From: Gigaspora margarita
Lineage: Eukaryota; Glomeromycota; Glomeromycetes; Diversisporales; Gigasporaceae
DNA length: 64,000 nt
Assembly (NCBI GenBank): GCA_009809945.1
Contig: WTPW01000549.1
Span: forward strand, 285,552 to 349,551
Reading direction: 5' to 3'
Position numbers and translations under genes: made by a program. The notes below the pieces were generated by a model that saw only the letters and a list, made by a program, of their open reading frames with translations, had not been told where the DNA came from and searched no databases. Below, one piece after another: positions 42,349 to 55,139 of this stretch (positions are counted from its first letter, which is position 1; each line of letters starts with the position of its first letter).

Positions 42349-44060
42349 TTGATCTCTTTGTTCTTTGAATTTTCTGCTCGACATTGTGTCCAGCACTATC
42401 ACAAGAACAAGGCAGATTTTTTAGCAAAAAAGAAGAAGAATTTTCATGTCTTCAGAAAATTTTCAATTTTGAATTACCAAATGAAAGCTGTTATATCATT
42501 TTGTATAACTCCAAAAAAAAATAATAATAAATTTTTTGATCTTTATAATAATTTTCTGGGACCAGAAGGAAGAAATATAAGGGCTAACGCATGGTGCAAG
42601 AACACTAGATTAACCTCTCTGGATTTTAGTGAAGATGTATTTTGCAGAAATTGTGAAAAAATATATAATATTGATCATAAAGAAAATTGGAGTTGGAAAG
42701 AGATGAGCATAAAGCATTCATTTGTGCTCAAATCTGCAGTTATGGGTAATGCTGTTGAGATAAAAGCTGTTGGTGTCTCTTATTATAATGAAATTGGAGT
42801 TGAAAAAGAAGAACACAAGGTATTTGTTCATTACCAAAAATTTGCAATTATATGCAATACTAGAAATTTTGATCTTCACGATAATTTCTGGGACCAGAGA
42901 GAGGTAAAGAACACTAGATTGATCTCTCTGAGTCTTGGTAAAAATAGTCTTGTAGCAAAGTATAAAGAAGTATTAGTAGATGCATGTTGCAAGAATGTTG
43001 CAATAATGATAGGAAATACTAACAAAAACATAGGATGTTTGACACGATAATATAAAGTAAGTTGAAGTTGAAAAGGAGGAACATAAAGTATTCATTTATG
43101 ATCAAACTAGCATATATGGGTAGAGCTGTTGAATAAAGCAATTGGTGTCTGTTTTTCATAATGAGATTGGAGTTGAAAAAAAGAACACAAGATATTTGTT
43201 TAGTACCAAGAATCTGTGGATATGTGTAATACTAAAAATTTCAATCTTCGCAATAATTTTCTGGAACAAGAAGGAGAATAAGGAATATTATACTGACTCT
43301 CTGGATCTTGGTAAAAAATAGTCTTGTGGCGAAGTAGAAAAAAAAAGAGCATTAGCAGCAAAAATGGTTATAATAATGATATGAAATACTGATGAAATGT
43401 ATGATGTTGAACATTGTGATATAAAGAAAATTGGATAAAAAGAAGGAGTATAAAGTGCTTATTTATAATCAAAATCTGCAGATTTGGGTAATGCTATTGA
43501 AGTGATATTGGAATTGGAGTTTAAAAAAAAAAAAAAGGACACAAGGCATTTGTTTAGTCCAGAAATCTGCTGATATGCATAATAAAAATTCTGATCATTA
43601 TAATTATTTTCTGGGACCAGCCAGAGAAAAAGCATACGAGTTGCATTTTGCAAGAGCACTTGTTGACCTCACTGAATCTTGGTAAAATAGTCTTGGGGTG
43701 AAGTAAAAAAGGTATTAGCAGATAGATTTTGCAAGGATGTTACAATAATGATAAAAAATACGAATTAAAATCTGCAGTTATGGGTAATTCTGTTGGAAAT
43801 AAAATGTTGGTATCTGTTATCAATAGAATTGAAATAGAAAAAGAAGGACACAAGGCTCTAGTTTTTACCAAAAATCTAATAATATGTGTGATACTGGAAA
43901 TTCAATATTCACAATAATTTTCTAGAACCAGAAGGAGGAAAGCAAGAGCAGATAGCTCCTGGTAAAATAGTAGTGGCAATGTAGGGAAGCATCAGTAGAT
44001 GTATTTTGCAATAATGTTATAGAATATATAATATGGGATATTGAGAGATAAGAAAATTAG
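42349..44060 (+). pseudogene. Sel1-repeat protein wreckage, tandemly repeated
   Basis: A 233-codon open frame (42349-43050) and shattered frames after it contain KSAVMGNAVE..AVGVSYYNEIGVEKEEHKVFVHYQK, matching Sel1-type repeats in this lineage, alternating with a (F)(D/N)L..N(F/N)FW(D)Q segment. The latter recurs at about 42530, 42870, 43237, 43588 and 43888, a tandem period near 300-365 bp. Sel1 repeats form helical scaffolds. Later units are full of stops. Confidence 0.6.
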
Positions 44061-44199
44061 AGTTGAAATAAAAACATAAAGCATTCATCCATTTACAATC
44101 AAAATCAGCAGAGGGTAAACTATTTGTACAAGTGGCTGATATTATAGTATTGGAGTCATGAGAGTAAAGGCTGGAGTTTGGAAAAAACTACATATTTAT

Positions 44200-45520
44200 A
44201 TAAGAGTAGAAATGGATATACGGATGTATATGTTCGTGTGTATGTGCGAAGCAGGTGTGTACAGCCTACACTACTCTCAAATTAAGATTAAAAGTAGTAG
44301 TACATGAGTATATAGTACAGAGCATTGTAAAAAAAAAACAAATGTGCATGTTTGTGTATGGGAATTAATATAACTTATATTACACATGTGTATAGATTAA
44401 AGTGTGTACACTCTATACTACACTTAAGAAATGGTATAGTATATAAAATAAGTAAAGAAAAAGGAATGCACCTGTTGTATAGAGGTATAAACAGGCATAT
44501 GAATATATATACTCATGGGTGGGTATAAGTAAGGTAGGTGTAAACACTCTATACTTACTTTTAATCATGGTTATAGTTAAGTGAATTCATGTATATAAGT
44601 GAGGTGAGTGTGTACACTCTACATTAGATTAAAGGTAGTAGATATAAGTATATAGTACATGCATAGTAAGAAATAAAATGAACATGCATGTTTGTTTAGG
44701 GTATGAGAATCATATGAATATATATGTCATGTATATGTACAGATTGAAGTGGGTATGTACATCCCACACTGCTCTGAAGTAATAGTATAGTATACAAGTC
44801 AGGTACTGCAAAAAAAAAAGCAGCTGTGTACACTCCACAATGCTCTTAAGTAAAGGTAACAGGTATTGTAAAAACAAAATAAAATAAATGCACAGGTTCA
44901 TGTAAAGGTATGAATAAGGCATACAGACACATATGTTTGTGTATAGGTATTAGCGAGGTAAGTGTAAATACCTGCACTGCCTGCACTGCCTGCACTGCCT
45001 AAATTATATTAAGGGAAATGATACATAAATTGAAGCAGGGAGTGCACCCTATACTGCTCTTAGATAATGGCAACTTATATAGTACACTGAACAGGTATTG
45101 AAAAAAAAGAAGAAAAAGAAAGAAAACAATGCACATGTTTATGTAGAGGTAAACAAAGCATACAAATGCATATGTTCATATGGTATAAGTAAGGTGGGTA
45201 TGAACACCTCATACTGCTTCAAATTATAGTAAAGATAAATGATATATTGATTGAAGCAGGTATGTAGAACCTCAAAATATACATAAATAGATCAGGTATT
45301 AGTTTGCTTATTTTTGGGATTTTATGCAGATTTTTCTATTTTTAGGAATTTTTTGCTTATTTTTTGAGGTTTTTTTCTGCAGATTTTCTATTTTTAGTAA
45401 TTTTATAATTAACCTGACCTATCTATATATATTTTGGGATTCTGTGTATGTACACTCCATACTGCTCTAAAGTAATAGCAACTTATATAGAATATAGAAA
45501 CAGGCATTGTAAGAAGAGTT
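44200..45520. repeat. Degenerate satellite (about 140-200 bp units)
   Basis: Recurring GTGTGTACACTCTACACT, GCTCTTAAGTAATAG, CAGGTATTGTAAAAAAAA, ATGCACATGTTTATGTAGAGG and AAGGTGGGTGT in this order, at least six times, with an internal CCTGCACTG triplet at 44968-45000. The MITE at 45266-45443 interrupts it. Confidence 0.7.
45266..45443. mobile_element. hAT-like MITE, 178 bp (copy 1)
   Basis: AGAACCTCAAAATATACATA and, reversed, AGAATCCCAAAATATATATA, with flanks AGGTATGT and GTGTATGT (six of eight bases shared). Same family as the cleaner copy at 55564-55743. Confidence 0.7.
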
Positions 45521-45639
45521 AAAGAAGTTTTACAGGATATCATGTATGATAATATTACAGAGTAGGTATGATTATGTTTCTAGAGTAGTTGTGTATAGGC
45601 ATAATTGTCTTTCATATATCACAAGATTGCATGATTATT

Positions 45640-45995
45640 GTTAATAGTCCCATACTGTATAATGTCATTGCATAAAAGGATGTGACTGTAGTTATAAAGG
45701 ATGGTTATGACTATGTATGTGAGAAAGGGGCACACAATGAGACCAGCAATAGTAATGATCTGCTTGTGAACAAAGTCACAAGACAGGACATTATTGTGAG
45801 AAACTAACAAAGAGATTGAAGTACTATCCTCAAAAAGATCTGCTCACATAATATCCTGCAGCTTGTTTGGTGACCCCATCCTATACTGTATGATATTGTT
45901 AGTATAAAAGGATATGACTGTAGTTATAAAGGTTAGTCACAACTGTTGTGTGTGAGAAAGGGTACACAATGAGATGAGCAATAATAATGAATAGT
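45640..45995. repeat. Direct duplication of about 110 bp
   Basis: CCATACTGTATAATGTCATTG through GCACACAATGAGACCAGCAATAG (45648-45750) returns at 45890-45990 with minor change. Confidence 0.8.
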
Positions 45996-46111
45996 ATATA
46001 AAAGTTGTCTTAATTGTGTAGTGGAACATTTCATAATTGCATATGTACTCTATTACAGACCAAAGCTAGAAGTAGTACACATACTATGAATCTAGTCAGG
46101 AGTAACAATCA

Positions 46112-47895
46112 TTAGCAAAATAAATATATGAAATCTTTCGAAGGATCATGCAAACATGCGAAATCTTTTGAAAGATCTTGCATATTACAATATATTTCGA
46201 AATATTTCAAAATATATTTCAAAATTTTTCAGGTTTCAAAAATTTTGAAAATGGTTTCAAAATATTTCGAAAGGAGATTCGAAATATTTTAAAAATGGGA
46301 TCAAAATTTTCAGAAAGTGGATTCAAAATATTTTTCAAAATATTTTGTAATCAAAATATTTTAAAATATTTTAGAATTAGCTAGATCGGTTAGATTAGAA
46401 TATGTAACCTGGGTTATGCCAAGGACACGTTGAACTATATTTTTGAAATAGTTCAAAATTTTGTATTATTTATTGAAATTAATCTACTATATTACAAGAT
46501 CAGATTAGATCTTTTGTTTATTAATTAGATCTTCTATACAGTTTTATATTGTTTTTTTTTTGCTTTGTTTACATTGTTTTTTTAGTTTTGTTCTGTTGTT
46601 TTTTGTTTTTGTTTCATTTTTTTTATTTATTTTTGTTCTGTTGTTTTTTGTTTTTGTTTCATTTTTTTTATTTATTTATTTTTTAATTTTTTCACACTTT
46701 ACAAGAATATTAACCCTTTGCAAGAAACCTACAACTTTTTGACACTTTGAAAGAATACTAATAAGCTTTGCAAGCCAACTCAGACTTTCAACATACTGCA
46801 AGACACAACTAATTTCTCTCTAGCAATTTCAAAATTTTCAAAAATGCTTCTTTGCAAGATTTCGCAAGTATTTACTAGGTTTCACAAGGTTTCACACGGT
46901 TTCACTTTATTTATTTTTTGTTTTTGTTTTTTGTTCTTTATTTTTTAAATTTTTTTATTAATTTATTTTATTTCAGCACTTTGCGAGAACAAACTTTTAC
47001 TTCCTGCCATTTTGCAAAATAATGCAACTCAGACTTTTTCAATACTTTGCAAACAAATATATACTTTTCTGGCACATTGCAAGAACATTAACCTGGCACT
47101 TTATGAAAACAATTTGTTTTGGCAATTTCTGGATATGAACTCTTACCTTAGAGAAATAGAGATTTGGGGCTTCATTTTTTTTATTAAGTTTTGCTTACAT
47201 ATTTTTTGTTTTTTATTTGTATTTTTTTTTACATATTTTTTTATTGTATTTATTCCTGACTTCTTCAGAACTTTGATGAATGCAATCTAACTTTCTGGTA
47301 CTTTAAAAAAACACCAACTTTAACTTCTCCAGCACTTTGCAAAAATACTAGATTTTTTTGACAAGTTGCAAAGACACCAACTTTTACTTGAGAAATGGTT
47401 TTTTTTTTATTTTTCACTTCTCTCATTTTTAAAAAGTATTAAAAAAAAAGTGCAAAACAAAGGTAACAAAAAAAATAGCAAAGCTAATACGATAGTTAAA
47501 CAAAGAAGTGAAGATAATAGCTAATTGTAGGGTGGCAAAAATAAGTATATAGGTGCTAGTTTTTATTTTTTTCTTCTACAATAGTAATAGAATTAATGTG
47601 AAGAAGTGCAAAAGTAGTTAAAATAATATCTAATAATTTAAAAATAATATGTAATAATGTAAAATAATATGTAATAATGTAAAAATAATATTGTAAAGAA
47701 TGTATAATAATTAAAATATAACATATAATAAAATATTATTTAAAGTATATATTTAATTTAAAATTGTAATAAATAAATAAATTGTGAAAATTTTAAAAAA
47801 TTTTAAAATTTTGCAAAATATTGCAGAAAATTGCAAACTTTCAGATTTATACGATAATATGCAAAATAGTACCTTCTGCATTCCCAAAGTAGAAT
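46112..47895 (-). mobile_element. Two-kilobase dispersed element, copy A (main part)
   Basis: Inverse copy of 57300-59082: AGCAAAATAAATATA end, clusters of GAAATCTTTCGAAAG-type palindromes, TTCAAAATATTT runs, GTAACCTGGGTTATGCCAAGGA, CAAGATCAGATTAGATC, and the CTTTGCAAGAA..ACTTTTTG repeats. Non-coding in both copies. The remaining end is at 50045-50285, beyond a foreign insertion. Confidence 0.75.
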
Positions 47896-47896
47896 A

Positions 47897-50044
47897 ATTA
47901 ATTACAGTTAGGGAATATACCGAATTAGAATAATGTAGATCGTTCCTTTTACAGTAACAAAATGTCGATCGCAAGGTACCCACAGTGTTCAGTACCCCCT
48001 TAATTTGTACTGAGTATGTTTCAAGGTCACTCAACATGGATTTTGTAAGAGATCTGGGCTAATATATGCTCCTTACAAGATACCCCCCATGTAATATACC
48101 CTGTTCTGCCCAATATACCCAGGTATAAATCAAGGTTTGTTGTTACATGGAATGTATAATACCCAGGTACGTTGCACCAAAATTTACGGTATTAAAAAGT
48201 AATTTATTCTTTTCAGCTCCTTTCAACAAAACACCTATATTATCTCCCACCTTTGCTTCTTTAACTTCCTTATGATGAATCTCAACACTAGTCACTACTG
48301 TTTTAATAAAACTTTTATAAAGCCCAATTACTTATATTTTGTCCCCTGGCTATACTGTTTCTCTTTTTATTTTACCTGTAGCTACCATTCCCCGACCAGA
48401 AATACACAAATCAATAGATTTAAGTGGACTTAAAGTGAATTCTATGGGTAATATGAAAATGAGGAATCTTGCAGAAACATATTTAATGCACTACTGTTAT
48501 CATTGGCATTTAAAGAATATTATTTAACCTTTTAATTTATTAAAAAAACCTTTTAATTAGATCATGATAACTATAAAACTGCTATCGTTCAAGCAAATCA
48601 TCTGGTTCCTTTGAAATTAAAATTATAAACCAAGGAAAAAATAGGTACCATTAATAATTATTTATAAACATTACCCTTGTGATTATTTTTTATAATCTTT
48701 TAATTCTATATTTTGCTTAATAGAATGATTGGAATCGGATATTGTACAAAACAAAGTGATAAAAAAATAGACGATTCAAATTATATAAATAATATGCTCG
48801 TGCCTGGTAATAGCAAATTTTTATTTTATTTTCTTATTACTAAATTATATGATTGTACTTGCTTATCCTGTTTTGGAACCAATCTAGTTAGCATTAAAAT
48901 TCTAATGTTCTTTTACTAACACTTTTTCACCTTCTGGTTCCAGGCATTTACAAACATTAACTTAGAAATAGCACACAAGTACTATGATATAATATAGCGA
49001 AATTCAATAAAAAAAAAGTTATATTATTGAAAATTGTTCTAGTAGAATATGATGATCAAAAGAAAGATCTTGATCAGTGCTTGTGTGTTTATTAAATAGT
49101 GTCAAAAATTTTACAGATACATAAAAAAAAATAAATAACAATACGTTAGTGTGATGATAACGAAGATACATAAAAAATGTATAGCTATTCACTTTAAAGC
49201 TACAAGGTCTTGATAAGCCAGTGCAAAAAAAGGTGGTTCAAAGCAATAAAGTTGTTAGCTAAAATAATCGATTCCCTGAACTAATAAATTAAGTGCTCAT
49301 ACTAGTGATATGGTAGAACCGTCCAATGATTGCTGTAACTAGTTATGATATAAGCCTTAGCTGTTTCAAAAGTTACAGCAATCATTGGGATGATTCTACA
49401 CTAACTCATACCTGATTAAAAAAACTTTCTGCTTTTTGTTATATTTATCTAGTATAGTATTCTTGCAGAGTAACGCTGCTAATACTAAGCAATTAGTGTA
49501 GTGTTTTTGCAAGTACATTAGCTAATAATAAATTTTATTCTCTTTCAAAAACTCAAGAAAATCAACGTAGGATACTTATAAAGTTGACTAGCTGCCTTTG
49601 AACCATCAGCATGTCATCGTCTACAAAGGTTTAAATCGCAGGTTGTCAAGCAAATGATATCATACATTTCAATTAAATCTGAGAAAATACACGTAAGTTC
49701 TTCTGCTAGTTGTCTTTGGAATGCCAATACTATAAAAAATATTGAAATATATAAACCAGTTAGTAAAATTAAGTCACTATGCTTTAGTTTAAGTCAAATG
49801 AATCCTTAAATTTCAGTTCTCATTTACTTTTTTGCCGTGAGCTAATCAGCATAGATTAGTGAAACTAGAAGTTCTCTAATATCAATTTATACATTTTCTT
49901 GTAACTTTTTGATAATGTATTGAAGTTGCAAAAAATTTCTGAAAAGTGTGACAAGGGGGTGCATATAGGCCAATCAAATTTGTGAATTAATACACTGATC
50001 ATTCCAGAACCTGATTTTCTAATTTGGTATATTCTCTGACTAAA
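47897..50044. mobile_element. Insertion splitting copy A, with inverted ends
   Basis: AGTTAGGGAATATACCGAAT/TAGAA at the left and, reversed, AGTCAGAGAATATACCAAAT/TAGAA at the right. Copy B (57035-59082) is uninterrupted at the corresponding place (about 57265-57285), which defines the insertion. Contents include the EF-Tu fragment and a 30 bp-arm hairpin (49311-49399). Probably a non-autonomous DNA element, possibly composite. Confidence 0.55.
48206..48457 (-). pseudogene. Elongation factor Tu fragment (domain II)
   Basis: Minus strand: FILPIEFTLSPLKSIDLCIS, GRGMVATGKIKRETV, a stop, PGDKI, a stop, VIGLYKSFIKTVVTSVEIHH, KEVKEAKVGDNIGVLLKGAE. The strings (P)IE, GRG(T)VATG(R)I.RGTVKPGDK, VEM(F)HK and (A)GDN(V)G.LLRG are signatures of EF-Tu domain II, here the mitochondrial/bacterial type rather than eEF1A. 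Two stops and no flanking domains: a captured or processed gene fragment. Confidence 0.75.
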
Positions 50045-50285
50045 TTAGGCAATTGCTTTTTTTTATCCTATTTTGCAATATTTCAAAACTTATTTCACAA
50101 TATTTTGAAATTTATTTTGAAATTTTTTGAAAGATATGCATACCGAAATCTTTTGAAAGATTTTAATTCTTTCAAAAGATTTTGTGTCAATCGCAATTTT
50201 TTCAAAAGATTTCGTTATACAATTTCTTTCTAAAGTTTTTGGTACTATAAATTCAATAATGATGTTATACAATATATCTGTACCT
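50045..50285 (-). mobile_element. Copy A of the two-kilobase element, other end
   Basis: Inverse of 57035-57260: TTTTGCAATATTTCAAAACT, then CCGAAATCTTTTGAAAGATT palindromes and CTATAAATTCAATAATGATG. Joins 47895 when the insertion is ignored. Confidence 0.7.
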
Positions 50286-50289
50286 CACT

Positions 50290-50575
50290 AATATAAAGGA
50301 GTTCTATTATATATATTGGGTTGTAAGCTTACAGTAAGTTTTAATTTTTTAATAAAAGGTAAATTATAGTCATGTAACTTACATGTAAGTATATAAGTTA
50401 AAATAAGTTAAAATAATATATATTATTATTATATAAATATATCTACTGTATTACTGCAAAATAATGCGCACTTGTGTGGTGATTTGATCACTTGTGTGCT
50501 ATTTTGAGTGTGCACATATGCACTATTTTGAGATAATCCAATTATTTATCCTGTACTATACTAAAAATCTAAACC

Positions 50576-50609
<34 letters not shown>

Positions 50610-50920
50610 AACAATTAACTTATTGTTGAACTTCTATGTTGCAATAATAAAAAGTAAATTATTTATTTTTTAAAACCTGCACATATATAAAGATTAGCTG
50701 TAGATTGCAGCTTGTATAGTACATTGTTGTATCTTGTGCCAGGTTGTATCAATGCTTTCCTGTGTAATGGTTGAGATTGGAATATGATTTTTAATAAAAA
50801 GTTGGAATAATAGATCAGAATATTCTGTCTATTAATCTGAACTCATTATTTTGTAATTAAAATTCTGCAACTAATACCAGTATGAAGACATTGAGATTTG
50901 CTATAGGTATTAGGAAATGT
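50290..50920. other. Non-coding, AT-rich
   Basis: Contains an (AT)n run at 50580-50607 and GTGCGCACTTGTGTG-type short repeats at 50465-50525. No gene seen. Confidence 0.5.
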
Positions 50921-50924
50921 CCAG

Positions 50925-52190
50925 GATGTCAATAGAATAATGGTCACTTAGAGTACTAGTTTGGCTATCATTAATATTATAAAAAAGGAGAAATTTATAT
51001 TAAATGAATTAGTCCAAATATAATCTATTCTGCTTTGGTTGATTCTGTTTGACCAGATGTAGTGTGTATTGTTATAATAAGCTCCAATAACATGTTTTAG
51101 CAATGTAAAAAATCAATAAGTTTATATTTTGATGCTGAGCTAGTTGTATTATTATGTGATTAAAATCTTCTAAAATTATAGGGTATAAATTAGATCGTTG
51201 ACCTGTAAAGTCCAATTAATAACCTGGTTTTGAGTTTGATTTCTTTTGTGTGAATCAGTAGATAAAAGATAAACTGATATAATATGAAGCTTTATATCGC
51301 CTTTAAAAAATAAGTCCAAAGCAATAGCCCCACCTAGATATGTGTAACAACTATGCACATGTGGTTTAAGGTTATTGCAGATCATAATAGCAGCAACTTC
51401 TACTGAGCTTTCAGAATTTGCCCAGTAATAGGTAAATAAGTTATTGTTGCAAAAAGAAAGTTTTGTTTTTGATGCAATTTTAGTTTTAGTAATGCATGCA
51501 ATTGATATATTATAGTTAATGCAGTAGTTTTGCCAAATTTGCCTTTTGGAAGCAATATTAAAGCTTCTAACATTGTGTGTAGCAATGTTTAGATATAAAT
51601 TTTGCAAGAGGTTTGATGTAGATGATTTGATTAGTGACTGGAAGTATATAGAATATTAATTAGATGAGAGTAAGATATGGTTAGAAAGGATTTCATCTTG
51701 GGTGTTGAGATATACATGTGTTTCAAGAGTTGTAATATTAATAGAGATTTTGAATAATAGTGAAAATGAATTTTTGAGTAAATGTTGTATAACGGATTTA
51801 AGTGTTTGTAAAGGTGGCAAAAATAGGAGATTATGTTTTTTAAGGAATTTATTATAACAAGGTTCTTCAAAAGAATGAGATAAATTTATATTTGAAGAAG
51901 AATTGGTATTAAGATTTGGAGTTGTATATAGTTGTAAGTTGGATATTGGAAAAAGAAAATTATCATTAAAGATTAGTATTTGAAAATTGTTATTAAAAGA
52001 TTTAAGTTCTATATAGCAAAGGGATAGTGGATCTCCAAAAGGTGGGAATATGAAGTGACCTGGTACAAGGTTTTTATATGAGAGGTAAATATGTGCTTTA
52101 GTAAAAACATAATCAAGTTGAGGGTGTGGTTTAACAGAAATTTTAATATATTGATATGAATAAAACATAGGGTAATATTCTAATATATTG
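50925..52190 (-). pseudogene. LINE (non-LTR retrotransposon) fragment with AP-type endonuclease
   Basis: Minus strand, N to C: KPHPQLDYVFTKAHIYLSYK, NLVPGHFIFPPFGDPLSLCY, IELKSFNNNF, EEPCYNKFLKKHNLLFLPPL, TLETHVYLNTQDEILSNHIL; then YLNIATHNVRSFN, ACITKTKI, AAIMICNNLKPHVH, GGAIALDLFFKGDIKLHIIS; after frameshifts IILEDFN, RIDYIW and TLSDH. The ATHNVR, TET(K), GDFN, RIDYIW and SDH strings follow the order of an exonuclease/endonuclease domain. The reverse transcriptase is missing, so the copy is truncated on its 3' side. Confidence 0.75.
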
Positions 52191-52689
52191 CAAGGAAGAG
52201 CCTATAGTTCATGAAGAAAGTAGAGTTTGTAGTCTGTAATAGTAAAGAAATTTGTTGTAACATGTTGTTGGGTTATATATCTCAAGAGGGCTAGGATTGG
52301 GGCTGATATTACTTCTGTCATTTAAAGAATTTGTAGGTAGTTCAATTTCTTCATTATTGAAGTCTTTTTCTAATAGGATTTCATTATTAATTTCTGATAT
52401 TGGATAGTTGTTAGAGTTGGTAGCAGTTCATAGTAAAAAGGTATTGAAAGAAAGTTGTACTTCAGAAGAAGATGAAGATATGGTATCTGAAGTATTGTTA
52501 ATATCTTCTGTAGAGATACTCACTGTTTTAAGCTCAGTTCCTAGAAATAAAAGACATGCTAACTTATATAACTATTGAACATACCTTTAAAGAAAGAAAA
52601 GTACTGAAAAAAGAACTTGAACTAGAAAACCTCACATTAAAGACTATATACAATTTTGTCTATATACAGAAATCCAACCTAACTTCAAT

Positions 52690-54830
52690 ATACAATAGCA
52701 ACCACAGTAGAATTTCTGGACCTGAACAAAATTAACTTTAAAACCCTAATGAATAAAATGATATTCAATGGCTCAAACTGGGTATTATTCAGAAACTATT
52801 TTGAATATACAATATAAGTATATATACAATTAGACCTATTAACAACAGGATACTTTACTGGAAACTATAATAATGGATATCATCAATGCACATTACAAAA
52901 AATAGCAGACAATATAGCATTAGGGGCAAATAGATTAGGAGCATATAATGTAATATTTATGAAAAACCTTGAATATAAATTAGCAGTATCATGCTTTAAT
53001 ATGAAAGATACATATTATATAAAACACACAAAGATGATTTAACATCTTACTTTTCAAGTAACTTCAACAATGGAACAAGAAGAAGAAGACATGATTGGGA
53101 ATTAGTAGAAGATGGACCACCAACCATCTTATTAGACAAAACCAACTTTCCAGAAGCAATAGATGTACACTTTGTTGCAGCACATACTAAAGAAATAGGA
53201 CAAGGAAATTTAATTTGTGCAAATGTATATAAAACCTCAAGACAAGTATCATTCAGATTATAGTTTGATACAGTGTTTATAATACCAAAAATAATTAAAG
53301 AAAAGCAAAAACCATTCAATAAAATGAGATTTGAACCTAAATATCTATTAGAAATAGATGAAGCAGCAAACTTTCAAACAAAATTTTTACACAACTTAAG
53401 CTTATGCAGAAATAATATATCATGCTTAGGAGAACTACAAATACAACTAGAAGAAATGTTACCAAATGGACAATATGAACAAGAGGACTACAAAAGCCAA
53501 ATAAACCTAATTAATAATGAAATCACAACTACAGCATTATCAAAAGTATATAATTATTATAAATCAGAAAAAGTAAAAAAATATTTCAAAAACCAATCAG
53601 AAAAGAAACAAACAAATTTTCTAAATAAAAAACAAAAAGAATAGTATGATAATGAGAAAAGAAAAAAAGAAAATAGATTCAAGAAAAATGAATTCACAAT
53701 GGTATCACTTAGAAACATAAAATATTATAATTGCAGAAGAAAAGGACATCTTATGAGTGATTGTAGATCCAAAAAAAACAGAAAAAAGAAAAAAGTTTTC
53801 AAAAGATAGGAAATACAAAAAAGAATTTAACAAGAAAGGAAATAGATATACCGACAAAAAAGAAAAAACATAGAAACAAGAGAAGAATATAAAAAATAGA
53901 AAGAATCAAGAAGAAATAAAGACTTGCCCAAGCCCAAATCAAAAAAAGAAAAATTCAAGAAATCATTTTGCCCAAAGGACTTATCAGGACAATTCATAAA
54001 GAAGAACAAACTATATAATAAAGAAAATACAGAGATAAGAAAGTGTGGTGTGATCACTATAAAACAGATACACATTTTACCAAAAGCTGTTATAAATACT
54101 GAAAGGATGAAGAATAAGTAGAAGACCCAATAGTATTTAACCTTAAAAAAGATAAGAAAGATTATGAAGAATATGTAAGATTTACAAAATTCAGAAAACA
54201 ATATCTTTTAGAAAATGAAGAAACATCAAATAGTAAAGAAGAACCACAAAATGAATCATCAAGTAAATCTATAAAGATGAATATGAAATTTATAACCTTG
54301 AAAGGAAAATGAACTCAGAATCAGAAACTAAAAATGACTATTGTTTCTAAATGGAAGCATGCCCAATACCTATGATCAACTCTCTAAAATAATTAAAGGC
54401 TATATTGGAGAGTATAATAATAAACATTACAATAATATATATAATTATCCACATATATATCCATGTACCAAAGAACTAGAACTATTTACTATTAATAAAG
54501 AAACAAAATATTTTAACAAACAAAAATATTCTGCCTATTATAATTATAAAAAATTATTCTTTTCTAAACAAACAAAAATCAACAAACTTAACCAAAAAGG
54601 AGCAAAAGGATTTTACTTCATAGTACTCATAAATAATATACCAATAGAATTCAAATTAGATAAAAGATTAACTAACACATCAATAGGAATAATCATGCAA
54701 AGAACTAGAACTTGAAAAGATTATATCAAAACCAGCAATAGCAGAAGCAGTAGAAAATGAAGTCAAAATACTAGGCAAAATAGTAGTCAATATTAAATTA
54801 ATGAATACTTAACAAAAAACTTAAAAAAAG
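52690..54830 (+). pseudogene. gag and protease part of a Ty3/pararetrovirus-like element, decayed
   Basis: Plus-strand frames in order: TTGYFTGNYNNGYHQCTLQK, NVIFMKNLEYKLAVSCFNMK, DDLTSYFSSNFNNGTRRRR, HDWELVEDGPPTILLDKTNF, PEAIDVHFVAAHTKEIGQGN, then a 120-residue helical stretch (MRFEPKYLLEIDEAANFQTK). Two nucleic-acid-binding motifs follow: YNCRRKGHLMSDC (53730, first Cys replaced by Tyr) and WCDHYKTDTHFTKSC (about 54045). At 54600, FIVLINNIPIEFKLD resembles a retropepsin start (V.ING...LDTGA), with the DTG eroded. Many stops and frameshifts. Linkage to the RT at 61.2 kb is likely but interrupted. Confidence 0.55.
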
Positions 54831-55139
54831 ATGTCCTAAACACAGAATCGAAATATATCCTTCTTAGCAATAAACACCAATCACAAATAGGAATATCAAA
54901 AAATCAAAAGAACTATAAAATTCTCATTAACAATAAATATATATATAATCAAAAAGTTTTTATACAACAGCTAAAGCAAACCCACAACAGTTATAGTAAT
55001 ATATAGAGGCTACTGTTAAACCTATCCAAAGTATACTCTAAGAATAAACCTAGCAGCAAGTTTTAAATATCCAAGCATCACTATCAAGCTTTCTTAAGAC
55101 CAAAGGCCAGCAAAAAATATCTAAAAACCTATGAACTTA

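Noticed and set aside
46560..47290. Plus-strand frames rich in F and L (for example at 46560 and 47012)
   Set aside because: Low-complexity T-rich sequence inside the two-kilobase repeat; the inverse copy does not keep the frames.
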